Positions 52,593-61,356 of a DNA stretch of 64,000 bases are shown piece after piece. The position numbers and the translations under genes are program-made. The DNA comes from Exiguobacterium sp. s122 (GTDB taxonomy: Bacteria; Bacillota; Bacilli; Exiguobacteriales; Exiguobacteriaceae), in contig NZ_JACSMD010000002.1 in assembly GCF_018618475.1 (NCBI RefSeq), positions 186,001 to 250,000 on the forward strand, written 5' to 3'. Each line of letters opens with the position of its first letter. The stretch's first letter is position 1. Below the pieces are notes generated by a model that ran no database searches, was not told the origin of the DNA, and saw only the letters and a list, made by a program, of their open reading frames with translations.

Positions 52593-54602
52593 ATGGGGAA
52601 TAAGAAAGAAGAGCAGCTGAAACAACATACGATTGACAACGAGCAACAGGCCGGGCTCACGACGAATCAAGGGTTGAAGATGGCGGAGGACGAGTTTTCA
52701 CTCAAAGCCGGTCGGCGGGGACCGACCCTAATTGAGGATTTCCATTTTCGGGAGAAGATGACGCATTTCGATCACGAGCGTATCCCGGAACGAATCGTCC
52801 ATGCTCGTGGTGTCGGGGCGCATGGCGAATTTCAAGTGTATGAGTCCCTTGCGGAATACACGAAAGCCGATTTTTTAACCGATCCATCGAAAGTGACTCC
52901 GGTGTTCGTTCGTTTCTCGACCGTACAAGGATCGCGTGGTTCGGGTGATACGGTCCGTGACGTCCGTGGTTTTGCAACAAAGTTTTATACAGATGAAGGC
53001 AACTATGACCTCGTCGGAAACAACATCCCCGTCTTCTTTATCCAAGACGCGATTAAGTTCCCTGACCTCGTTCATGCCGTGAAACCGGAGCCGCATACGG
53101 AAGTCCCGCAAGGCGGGAGCGCCCACGACACGTTTTGGGATTTTGTCGGTCAAAACCAAGAGGCGGCCCATATGGTCATGTGGGCACTTAGTGACCGGGC
53201 CATCCCGCGCAGCCTGCGCATGATGGAAGGGTTCGGGGTGCATACGTTCCGGCTCGTCAACGCCGAAGGGAAAGCGCATTTCGTCAAGTTCCACTGGAAA
53301 CCGAAACTCGGTATCCATTCTTTAGTCTGGGACGAAGCTCAAAAGGCGCTCGGTAAGAATGCCGACTTCCATCGCGTTGACTTGTATGAGGCCATCGACA
53401 AGGGCGACTATCCAGAATGGGAGCTCGGCTTACAGATTCTCGCAGAAGAGGACGAGTTCAAATTCGACTTTGACATTTTAGACCCGACGAAATTGTGGCC
53501 AGAAGAAGATGTGCCCGTTAAGCTAGTCGGCAAGATGACGCTCAATCGAAACGTCGACAACTTCTTCGCAGAAACTGAACAAGTCGCTTTCCACCCGGGC
53601 CATCTCGTCCCAGGCATTGATTTTTCGAACGACCCATTGCTTCAAGGACGTTTGTTCTCGTACACAGACACCCAGCTATCAAGGCTTGGCGGACCAAACT
53701 TCCATCAAATCCCGATTAACAAACCGGTCTGTCCGTTTCATAACAACCAGCGGGACGGTATGCATCAAATGGCGGTTCATAAAGGGCAAACGAGCTACCA
53801 TAAGAATGCACTCAACAACAATCAACCCGCACCCGTTCCGGCCGACCAAGGTGGATTCGAACATTATCAGGAGAAAGTCGACGGACATAAGATTCGCGGT
53901 CGGAGCGATAGTTTCCTCGACTTCTACTCACAAGCCAAGATGTTTTATAACAGCATGACGGACGTCGAGAAGAAACACATTCAAGATGCCGGTAGCTTCG
54001 AGCTCGGGAAATGTGACTCCGATCTCGTGAAAGAGAATGCGATTGATTTGTTCAATCGGATTGATCGTCACTTGGCATCAGTCATTGCCGAGAACATCGG
54101 TGTCGCGCTCCCGGCAGAAAATCACGAAGTCGTCTCGGACAAAGCGTCACCTGCCCTCAGCATGGCGGATACGGTGCGAAAACCGGATACACGGAGTGTG
54201 GCCGTTTTGTTAGCGGGCGATGTCGATGCCGGTCAAGTGAAGGCGTGGGTGCAAGCCCTGGCGGAAAATAAAATCAACTACAGCCTCGTCGGCAAAAAAG
54301 CGCATACGCTCGGCGACCTGAAAGTGAAAGAGACGTATGACACGGTCGACTCGAGCCTGTTCGATGCTGCCTTCCTCGTCAGTACTGCGACCTCGGTCGA
54401 AGACGACGTCCTCGAATTCATCGAGAATACGTACAAGCACTACAAACCGCTCGCCCTTCACTTACATCACGATGACGTGCTCGCGAAGTGCCGCGTGAAG
54501 ATAGACCAGCCCGGCGTGTTCTCATTCCCGGAACACAGCCTTGACGGGTTTGATACGTTTATTGATGGAATTGCCAAAGCCCGGTTCTGGGACCGGATGT
54601 GA
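52593..54602 (+). CDS. katE: large-subunit catalase (KatE/HPII type)
   Basis: A 669-residue heme enzyme that splits hydrogen peroxide. Catalytic His about H70 in VHARGVGAHGEF, an Asn in VGNNIPVFFIQDA and the proximal heme Tyr about Y357 in RLFSYTDTQLSRLG. The C-terminal part (about 530-669) is the DJ-1/PfpI-like flavodoxin fold typical of clade-2 large catalases; its nucleophile site is degenerate, as usual. GGGGAGG lies before the ATG at 52593. Single gene, terminator downstream. Confidence 0.95.
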   Translation: MGNKKEEQLKQHTIDNEQQAGLTTNQGLKMAEDEFSLKAGRRGPTLIEDFHFREKMTHFDHERIPERIVHARGVGAHGEFQVYESLAEYTKADFLTDPSKVTPVFVRFSTVQGSRGSGDTVRDVRGFATKFYTDEGNYDLVGNNIPVFFIQDAIKFPDLVHAVKPEPHTEVPQGGSAHDTFWDFVGQNQEAAHMVMWALSDRAIPRSLRMMEGFGVHTFRLVNAEGKAHFVKFHWKPKLGIHSLVWDEAQKALGKNADFHRVDLYEAIDKGDYPEWELGLQILAEEDEFKFDFDILDPTKLWPEEDVPVKLVGKMTLNRNVDNFFAETEQVAFHPGHLVPGIDFSNDPLLQGRLFSYTDTQLSRLGGPNFHQIPINKPVCPFHNNQRDGMHQMAVHKGQTSYHKNALNNNQPAPVPADQGGFEHYQEKVDGHKIRGRSDSFLDFYSQAKMFYNSMTDVEKKHIQDAGSFELGKCDSDLVKENAIDLFNRIDRHLASVIAENIGVALPAENHEVVSDKASPALSMADTVRKPDTRSVAVLLAGDVDAGQVKAWVQALAENKINYSLVGKKAHTLGDLKVKETYDTVDSSLFDAAFLVSTATSVEDDVLEFIENTYKHYKPLALHLHHDDVLAKCRVKIDQPGVFSFPEHSLDGFDTFIDGIAKARFWDRM

Positions 54603-54614
54603 TCGATGCAGGAC

Positions 54615-54647
54615 GACGCGACTCAATCCATGAGTCGCGTCTTTTTT
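54615..54647 (+). terminator. terminator of katE
   Basis: GACGCGACTC and GAGTCGCGTC stem with a 7-base loop, then TTTTTT. Confidence 0.9.
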
Positions 54648-54750
54648 ATGGTCGATGCGTGCAAACAGACAGAGGTGTCCGCTATTTGCTATACTCTTTT
54701 AGTTATGTTTATTAACTATTTATTAGATAATCCTAGGAGGCGGGCCCGTC

Positions 54751-55935
54751 ATGCAATTGACTACACAAAAACTTTGGACGAAAGACTTTTTCATTATCTC
54801 GCTCGTCAACTTTTTCCTCACGCTCATCTTCTTTTTACTCATGGTCACAATCGGGGTCCATGCCGTCACGGCCTACGGAGCGACGACGAGTGAAGCCGGT
54901 CTGGTCACAGGAATATTTATCATCGGTACCCTCGTCGGGCGTCTCTTCATTGGACGTCTCATCGATTCGATTGGTCGGAGAAAGACGCTTCTGATCGGTC
55001 TTACCTTCTTCACCGCGACAATCCTTCTCTACTTCGTAGACTTTGGTGTCGGCTTCCTCTTGCTTACCCGTTTCGTGCACGGTCTTGGCATGGGACTTTC
55101 GAGCACGGCGACCGGGACGATCGTCGCGCAAGTCATTCCAGCGGCCCGAAAAGGAGAAGGCATCGGCTATTACAGCATGAGTTCAACGCTCGCGACCGCA
55201 ATCGGTCCGTTCGTCGGCCTGCTCATGAGTCAGTATACGAGCTTCACCACGATTTTCTTGCTTTGTCTCATCGTCGGGGTAATCAGTCTCGTCAGCGCCT
55301 TGTTCGTGAACGTGCCGGAAGCGGACCATCCAAAAATCGTCCGCGGCTTTTCACTGAGCGCGTTCGTTGAACCGAAAGCATTACCGATTGCCCTGATCAT
55401 CGCGGTCGCTGCGCTCAGCTTCTCGAGTGTGTTGTCTTACATTAACTTTTACGCGAGCGAGCTCGATCTCGTCGAAGCGGCCAGCGTTTTCTTCCTCGTC
55501 TATTCAATCGCCGTGCTGTTGTCCCGTCCCCTTACCGGGCGGCTCATGGACGCGCGCGGGGCAAACATTGTGATGTACCCCGCCATCGCCGTGTTCGCCG
55601 TCGGATTGTTCGTGTTGAGCCAAGCGACGACGGCAATCGGTTTACTCGTTGCCGGTGCCTTGATTGGCCTTGGCTTCGGGAATATCCAGTCCGGGACGCA
55701 AGCGATTGCGGTCAAAGCAGCTACGCCGGCGCGAATGGGAATGGCCACTTCGACATTTTTTATCGCCCTTGACGCGGGACTCGGGTTCGGGCCTTACTTG
55801 ATTGGCTTGATGATTCCACTGACCGGGTTCTCGATGCTCTACCTCGGTCTCGCAGGGGTCGTGGCTTTATTGCTCTTCTTGTATCACATCATGAACGGAC
55901 GGCATGAACGCGCCAAGCTAAAACAGGTAGCCTGA
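54751..55935 (+). CDS. MFS transporter, 12 helices
   Basis: A 394-residue permease with the MFS motif A-like loop GRLFIGRLIDSIGRRK between helices 2 and 3 (about 70-85) and a similar half-repeat SRPLTGRLMDARGAN (about 255). It resembles YfcJ/LmrB-type drug or metabolite exporters; the substrate is not readable. TAGGAGG lies 9-10 bases before the ATG. Single gene. Confidence 0.85.
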   Translation: MQLTTQKLWTKDFFIISLVNFFLTLIFFLLMVTIGVHAVTAYGATTSEAGLVTGIFIIGTLVGRLFIGRLIDSIGRRKTLLIGLTFFTATILLYFVDFGVGFLLLTRFVHGLGMGLSSTATGTIVAQVIPAARKGEGIGYYSMSSTLATAIGPFVGLLMSQYTSFTTIFLLCLIVGVISLVSALFVNVPEADHPKIVRGFSLSAFVEPKALPIALIIAVAALSFSSVLSYINFYASELDLVEAASVFFLVYSIAVLLSRPLTGRLMDARGANIVMYPAIAVFAVGLFVLSQATTAIGLLVAGALIGLGFGNIQSGTQAIAVKAATPARMGMATSTFFIALDAGLGFGPYLIGLMIPLTGFSMLYLGLAGVVALLLFLYHIMNGRHERAKLKQVA

Positions 55936-55964
55936 CAGGACGGAACTTTCGTCCTGTCTTTTTT
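55934..55964 (+). terminator. terminator of the MFS gene
   Basis: GACAGGACG and CGTCCTGTC stem with a 7-base loop, then TTTTTT. Confidence 0.9.
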
Positions 55965-56044
55965 GAATGTTCACACATTTCTGTTCGACATACGGTAATA
56001 TGAGAATGACGTGTTGAAAAGTTTTTATCGAAACGAGGGACATC

Positions 56045-58096
56045 ATGTACGCTGACCAGACGATTCATCACCATTCCGCCGCCCTACTTCGAACGTTTGA
56101 TAAGATTTCGGACTACGTGTTCTTCATGGAAGTCGACGGGGCGACCTATCGATATGTGTTCGTCAACGAGCCCGGCAAACGTGCGATCGGCTGGACTGAT
56201 GACGACCTTGGGAAGAGCATTGAGGATAAAGTGCCGCCTGAAACGGCCGCGCTCATCTCTCGCTATTACAATCAAGCCATCCGAGAACGAAAGAGCGTCG
56301 TTTATGAAGATTATCAACTTGCCGATTCGTTCTATACGGATACGCTCGAATCAGAGGACGTCTTGTCGTTGCCACTGCACTACTTCGAGTCAGAAGTGAC
56401 GCCGGTGTTTGACGGGGAGACGTGCACGCACGTCATTTCGGTCGTCCGGGAAGTGACCGAACGCAAGCGACGTGAGCTCGAACTGACGATTTTACGTGAT
56501 CAGCATGAGTCGTTACGCCGTTATTCGCCCCACGGTATTTTTGTCCTCGATCATGATTTCCGCATCAAGTCGCTCAATCCGGCCGTTACGGCGATTACAG
56601 GTTACACGGAAGATGACTTGTTGGACCGCTCGTTCATCGACTGGGTCGAGACGTCTGAACGCACAACGGTCGAAGCGGGGCTTCGCCATGCCATGTCAGG
56701 CACTCCACACAAGTACGCCATTCGTGGACGTTACCGGTCCGGAGAACCGCTCGATTTGGCGATTTTGAATATTCCGATTGAAGTCGGTGGCCATATTAAC
56801 GGCCTGTTTGCCATCATCATCGACCACACGCCGGAGAAGGACGCCGAACGGGCGATGCGGGAAAGTGAACGGCGTTACCGCCAATTGATCGAGCTGATTC
56901 CTGAAGGGATTATCGTGCATCGGGACGGGCATGTATTATACGCGAACGCCATCGCGCGCTCGACGATTGGTGAGCCTAAGATGCATCACGAATCCATCTT
57001 CCAGTTCATCGCCCCGGAACACCACGAACACATCCTGAACCGGCTTGAAGTGCTACGTCTCGGGGATCCTGTTGATGAAACGGAACTGACGCTCATTACC
57101 CAAGGCGGTCAACGCCTGCACATGGACATCACGAGCCTCGTCATCGATTACGAAGGGACCCCGGCCGTCCTGACCGTTCTCCGCGATGTGACGGACAAGC
57201 GGGAAATGGAAGAGGCGCTTCGTCAAAGCGAGACGCAATATCGCCTCATTACCGAGAACATGAGCGATCTTGTCTGCATACTTGAAGCGGACGGAACGGT
57301 ACGCTATGCGAGCCCTTCCCATCTCCACGTGCTCGGTTACACCCCTTCGTTCTATGAAGGGAAAAACACGCTTGACTTCATCCATCCTCGCGACGTCGTC
57401 TCGACACGTCAGAAGCTTCGGTCCATCACGGCCGCATCGCCGCTCACGCTCGAGTTCCGACATGCACACGATGACGGACGTTGGATTTGGCTCGAGACAA
57501 AGATTCAGGCCATTTATAGTGACACTGGCACGTTGCTTCACTACTTGACGGTCACTCGGGAGATCATGCAACGGAAAGTCGTCGAGAAACAGCTACGACA
57601 CCTTGCGTATCACGATACGTTGACGGATTTGCCGAATCGCCGCTATTTCCTTGCCTATCTTGAAGAGTCCCTCTCGCGAATCGAAGAAGAAGCGGAATCC
57701 CTCGCGATTCTATCGCTCGACCTCGACCGGTTCAAATGGGTCAACGACACGCTCGGACATGACATCGGGGATGAACTGTTACGTCAGTTCGCCCACCGGC
57801 TCACCGATGTACTCCGCAAGCAAGACGTCATCGCCCGGTTCGGTGGAGATGAATTCATCGTGTTGATTCGATACAACGACCCCATCGCCCCGCGTCGGGT
57901 CGCCGAGAAATTACTCGTCGCCCTTGAACAGCCGTGGCAGATCGAGACGCACGCCTTCGTCACGACGTCGAGTATTGGAATTGCTAGCTGTGACGGCGCC
58001 GTTTCACCGAAACAACTGTTAAAGCGAGCGGACATCGCACTATATAAAGCGAAATCGAATGGCCGCAACGGCTACGCCTTGTATGAAGACCGCTGA
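56045..58096 (+). CDS. multi-PAS diguanylate cyclase
   Basis: A 683-residue soluble protein: four PAS-type sensor domains (about 10-135, 145-270, 280-390 and 395-510), then a GGDEF domain (about 515-680). RFGGDEFIVLI (about 600) has the active-site signature, and RKQD five residues before it is the inhibitory site, so product inhibition is expected. No membrane segments. The cyclase makes cyclic di-GMP from GTP. GAGGGACATC precedes the ATG. Single gene; it is the opposite activity to the HD-GYP protein at 20991. Confidence 0.92.
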   Translation: MYADQTIHHHSAALLRTFDKISDYVFFMEVDGATYRYVFVNEPGKRAIGWTDDDLGKSIEDKVPPETAALISRYYNQAIRERKSVVYEDYQLADSFYTDTLESEDVLSLPLHYFESEVTPVFDGETCTHVISVVREVTERKRRELELTILRDQHESLRRYSPHGIFVLDHDFRIKSLNPAVTAITGYTEDDLLDRSFIDWVETSERTTVEAGLRHAMSGTPHKYAIRGRYRSGEPLDLAILNIPIEVGGHINGLFAIIIDHTPEKDAERAMRESERRYRQLIELIPEGIIVHRDGHVLYANAIARSTIGEPKMHHESIFQFIAPEHHEHILNRLEVLRLGDPVDETELTLITQGGQRLHMDITSLVIDYEGTPAVLTVLRDVTDKREMEEALRQSETQYRLITENMSDLVCILEADGTVRYASPSHLHVLGYTPSFYEGKNTLDFIHPRDVVSTRQKLRSITAASPLTLEFRHAHDDGRWIWLETKIQAIYSDTGTLLHYLTVTREIMQRKVVEKQLRHLAYHDTLTDLPNRRYFLAYLEESLSRIEEEAESLAILSLDLDRFKWVNDTLGHDIGDELLRQFAHRLTDVLRKQDVIARFGGDEFIVLIRYNDPIAPRRVAEKLLVALEQPWQIETHAFVTTSSIGIASCDGAVSPKQLLKRADIALYKAKSNGRNGYALYEDR

Positions 58097-58110
58097 CAAG
58101 CGGTCTTTTT
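58086..58110 (+). terminator. terminator of the cyclase gene
   Basis: AAGACCGCT and GCGGTCTT stem, then TTTTT; it includes the stop codon. Confidence 0.85.
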
Positions 58111-58135
58111 CACGCGAAACATTAAATTTACGTCA

Positions 58136-58148
58136 AAATCCGAACATT
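58136..58148 (+). promoter_or_regulatory. PurR box upstream of guaC
   Basis: AAATCCGAACATT matches the Bacillus PurR box AWWWCCGAACWWT at every position. It lies about 147 bases before the guaC start. Confidence 0.65.
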
Positions 58149-58268
58149 AACGAGAAAATTTAACTATTTTTTATTTTTTTACTTACTTTTCGCCAGTAAG
58201 CTTTGACTTTCATCCGCATATGGGTTACATTACCGAATGGACGAAGAATTTTAACTCATGTTACTTAA

Positions 58269-58281
58269 AATGTTCGTAAAT
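58269..58281 (-). promoter_or_regulatory. second, inverted PurR-like box before guaC
   Basis: Minus-strand ATTTACGAACATT, one mismatch from the PurR box. It ends 13 bases before the guaC ATG and includes the base just before the ribosome binding site. The spacing from the first box (about 120 bases) is much longer than the usual 16-17. Confidence 0.5.
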
Positions 58282-58294
58282 AGGGGTGTTCCAA

Positions 58295-59278
58295 ATGGAT
58301 AAAGTGTTCGATTATGAAGATATTCAATTAATTCCGGCTAAATGTGTCGTTGATAGCCGGTCTGAGTGTGATGCCAGTGTGACACTCGGCGGTTTCACGT
58401 TCCGACTTCCGGTCGTGCCGGCGAATATGCAGACGATTATCGATGAGAAGGTCGCCCTCTCCCTTGCGGAGAACGGCTATTTCTATATCATGCATCGCTT
58501 TCATCCCGAGACGCGGCTCGCGTTTATCGAAGACATGCACGGACGCGGCTTATACGTGTCAATCAGCGTCGGGGTGAAGGAAGACGAATACCGTTTCGTT
58601 GAAATGCTCGCTGAAATGGGGCATACGCCTGAGTTCATCACGATCGATATCGCCCACGGGCACTCGAATGCGGTTATTCGCATGATCCAACACATCAAGC
58701 ACCACTTGCCTGGAACGTTCGTCATTGCCGGAAACGTCGGGACGCCCGAAGCCGTCCGAGAACTCGAACATGCGGGCGCGGATGCGACGAAAGTCGGCAT
58801 CGGTCCCGGGAAAGTGTGCATCACGAAAATCAAGACTGGCTTTGGGACTGGTGGATGGCAACTCGCCGCCCTCCGTTGGTGTGCCAAAGCGGCGACCAAA
58901 CCGATTATCGCGGATGGGGGAATCCGCACACATGGAGACATCGCGAAATCGATTCGTTTCGGTGCGTCAATGGTCATGATTGGTTCGCTGTTCGCGGGCC
59001 ATGAAGAGTCACCGGGCGCGACGATCGAGCAGGACGGGAAACTGCTCAAAGAATACTTCGGTTCGGCGTCTGAATTCCAAAAAGGGGAACGGAAAAACGT
59101 CGAAGGGAAAAAGATGTTCGTCGCATACAAGGGGGCATTACAGGACACGTTGACCGAGATGGAGCAAGACCTCCAATCGGCCATCTCCTACTCGGGTGGG
59201 GACAATCTGGACGCATTGCGTACCGTCGATTACGTCATGGTGAAAAATTCGATTTTTAACGGGGACAAAGTATATTAA
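58295..59278 (+). CDS. guaC: GMP reductase
   Basis: A 327-residue enzyme that converts GMP to IMP with NADPH. The IMPDH/GMPR barrel has the catalytic Cys about C175 in [15 protein letters not shown], with [15 protein letters not shown] and [13 protein letters not shown] further on; no CBS domains, as expected for GuaC. AGGGGTG lies before the ATG at 58295 and the frame is open further upstream without a better start. PurR boxes upstream fit purine salvage control. A bidirectional terminator follows. Confidence 0.94.
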   Translation: MDKVFDYEDIQLIPAKCVVDSRSECDASVTLGGFTFRLPVVPANMQTIIDEKVALSLAENGYFYIMHRFHPETRLAFIEDMHGRGLYVSISVGVKEDEYRFVEMLAEMGHTPEFITIDIAHGHSNAVIRMIQHIKHHLPGTFVIAGNVGTPEAVRELEHAGADATKVGIGPGKVCITKIKTGFGTGGWQLAALRWCAKAATKPIIADGGIRTHGDIAKSIRFGASMVMIGSLFAGHEESPGATIEQDGKLLKEYFGSASEFQKGERKNVEGKKMFVAYKGALQDTLTEMEQDLQSAISYSGGDNLDALRTVDYVMVKNSIFNGDKVY

Positions 59279-59310
59279 AAACAGGCGACTCGCGCGAGTC
59301 GCCTGTTTTT
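59277..59310. terminator. bidirectional terminator between guaC and the GNAT gene
   Basis: AAAAACAGGCGACTC and GAGTCGCCTGTTTTT stem, loop GCGC, with A/T runs on both ends. Confidence 0.92.
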
Positions 59311-59749
59311 ATGCGTTTGTGAAGCGTTTCGTCATCATATAGTAGTCGGCACCTGGCGGATAGTCATGCAACACCCCAGCGACCTCATAGCCGTATCGCT
59401 CATAAAACGACTTGGCCTGGAACGAGAAGGTCGTCAGCTTCACCCGACTCGCCCCGAGCATCCGTGCTTTCGCCTCTCCTGCCACGAGCAAGCGCGAGCC
59501 GATTCCTTGGTTATGGTAGGCTTCAGCAACCCACAGTCGGTCCAAATCGAACCAGCCCCAATAGACGCTACCGTACAATCCGGCGATGATCTCCCCGTCT
59601 CGCTCCACTTTCAACTGGACGACGGGGACGTCTACACCTCGAATATTGCGATGATGGGACGAATGTGTGTCGTTAAACACCCGAAGTCGCTCTGTCAAAT
59701 ATTGTTGGAACGCCGCATCATCCTGTGCAATCTCTTGAATCTCCATCAT
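59309..59749 (-). CDS. GNAT family N-acetyltransferase
   Basis: A 146-residue soluble acetyltransferase. The acetyl-CoA site is NQGIGSRLLVAGEAKAR (about 83) with VKLTTFSFQAKSFYERYGY after it; FDLDRLWVAEAYH is the central strand. The substrate is unknown. The ATG overlaps the stop of the MBL gene (ATGA), so it is the last gene of a translationally coupled operon. Confidence 0.9.
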   Translation of the reverse strand: MMEIQEIAQDDAAFQQYLTERLRVFNDTHSSHHRNIRGVDVPVVQLKVERDGEIIAGLYGSVYWGWFDLDRLWVAEAYHNQGIGSRLLVAGEAKARMLGASRVKLTTFSFQAKSFYERYGYEVAGVLHDYPPGADYYMMTKRFTNA

Positions 59750-60603
59750 GCTTCACCTGACCCATTCACGAAGAATGTAATCAACTCTTGCTCTTCTTCA
59801 TCGACAGGTCGACCGACCTTCTGTTCGTATTGAGCCGTCATCATCGCTTCATTTCCTGGGAAATCAAGCGCTAGAACCGCCAAACGACGCAGGATGTCAC
59901 GATCTTTTTCAAACGCTTCACGGGATACGACTTCCCCGTGCGACCAGACGTATGCGTCCGCATCGAACCGGTCGAGCAGGTCGAGCAAGCGAAGCGTCGC
60001 TTCTGCCGTCATGCGCCAGGACGGGGCGTATAGGTTCGCATAGAGCGCGTCGCCTAAAAACAAGACGCGCTCTTCTGGGATGTAGGCGACGACTGAGTCG
60101 GCCGCATGGTCCCCACCGACGTGTTTCAAAATGACATGTACCCCGCCGAGGTCGAGCGTGAGGGTATCGTCGAACGTCAACGTCGGCAACACGACGCGCA
60201 TCGTCCGCTGCGCACCGAACTCGAGACGGATCGCCTCGGCACAGAACGGGATTTCGATTCCGCTTTTGACGCGTTCGTCGAGCGACGCGTCATCCCACTC
60301 ATAGGGCAAGAGACGCTCCATCCGGTTTTTCGTCTCCGTGCTCGCAATCGAGACGAGGTCCGTTAACGCCGAAAGTCCGAAAATATGATCCCAATGCCAG
60401 TGCGTCAGCGCGACGAGCGTCGGACGCTTCAACCCTTTTGCTTCCATCGCAGTGAGGAGATCGGTCACATGGGACTCAGAGTTCCCTGCATCGATGAGGA
60501 GCGTATGAGTCTCACCGACGACAACGCCTAAAATCGGTCGATCGGTCTCGGCCACTGGCGTCATGTACCAAAATCGAGGGGAATGGGAAATTAATGTCTG
60601 CAT
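59746..60603 (-). CDS. metallo-beta-lactamase-fold hydrolase
   Basis: A 285-residue soluble hydrolase. The metal motif THWHWDHIFG (about 81-90), HVGGDHAADSV (about 165) and LFLGDALYANL with its Asp (about 185) give the two-metal site; the last His is in VWSHGEVVS. The branch is that of small MBL hydrolases of unknown substrate. The N terminus overlaps the P-loop gene by 13 bases. GGGAGGG lies before the ATG. Confidence 0.88.
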   Translation of the reverse strand: MQTLISHSPRFWYMTPVAETDRPILGVVVGETHTLLIDAGNSESHVTDLLTAMEAKGLKRPTLVALTHWHWDHIFGLSALTDLVSIASTETKNRMERLLPYEWDDASLDERVKSGIEIPFCAEAIRLEFGAQRTMRVVLPTLTFDDTLTLDLGGVHVILKHVGGDHAADSVVAYIPEERVLFLGDALYANLYAPSWRMTAEATLRLLDLLDRFDADAYVWSHGEVVSREAFEKDRDILRRLAVLALDFPGNEAMMTAQYEQKVGRPVDEEEQELITFFVNGSGEA

Positions 60604-61346
60604 GTGTGACCCTCCCCTGACTCGATGCTTGCGATTTGCTCGATTGCGTTCCGGTGATCGTTTAACACGCGAACGTGACGAAGCGATAATCGGTTCAAGC
60701 AGTCTAGTTCATGGCGTTGCCGTTCTTTCAAAATTTCAATCGTGCCGTCTATTCCAGATAACGCCTTGCGCATCGCGTATCGGCGCTTCGTGTAGTACTC
60801 GACAAAGCCGTGTTGCCACGCCTCTGGTCGTTCCGCATAAACATCTTTGAACGCCGTTTCGACATCTTCAAGCTCTACGTAGACGACGGTCGGGTCGAGC
60901 GGGGCAATTCGTTCGACGATTCCCTCCACGTAGGCCTGAAGGAAAGCCAGGGGTACGTCTTGAGAAATCATGCCGATCGTGAACGGATTTTGGAGTAGCG
61001 CACACTCGAACACGTACGCTTCGTCTTGATGACGTGCCTGTTGAACGAATCGTTCCCAGCGACCGAGCATGACGTCAACGTGTTGCTCGAACGGCAACTC
61101 ATAGACGTCCGTCCCTTGCGGCTCATCCGTTGACTCATATCGGACGAACGTGCCCCGCGCGTCACGCTCGAGCACGTGTCCGGACGTGACTTCCCCTTCG
61201 ACCCACCGCACATCATGCACATCGACGGGATGGGCGGGATCGACCTCCGAATAAAACGTCCGCTTTGCGTCACGCTTTGCTAAAGCCTCGGCGAACGTCG
61301 TCTTGCCACTGCCTGGCAATCCTTCGATTAACCATAGTTTCCCCAT
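60591..61346 (-). CDS. P-loop NTPase, kinase-like, unknown substrate
   Basis: A 251-residue soluble protein with Walker A GLPGSGKTTF (about 9-18), a typical short-chain kinase start (MGKLWLIEGLPGSGKTTFAE). A helical middle part contains EAYVFECALLQNPF (about 120). The C-terminal half is charged and helical. The fold suggests a nucleotide or small-molecule kinase, but no substrate motif is seen. GAGGGG lies before the ATG at 61346. It is between the c-di-GMP protein and the MBL gene in a tight operon. Confidence 0.65.
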   Translation of the reverse strand: MGKLWLIEGLPGSGKTTFAEALAKRDAKRTFYSEVDPAHPVDVHDVRWVEGEVTSGHVLERDARGTFVRYESTDEPQGTDVYELPFEQHVDVMLGRWERFVQQARHQDEAYVFECALLQNPFTIGMISQDVPLAFLQAYVEGIVERIAPLDPTVVYVELEDVETAFKDVYAERPEAWQHGFVEYYTKRRYAMRKALSGIDGTIEILKERQRHELDCLNRLSLRHVRVLNDHRNAIEQIASIESGEGHTCRH

Positions 61347-61356
61347 CTTTTTCCCC

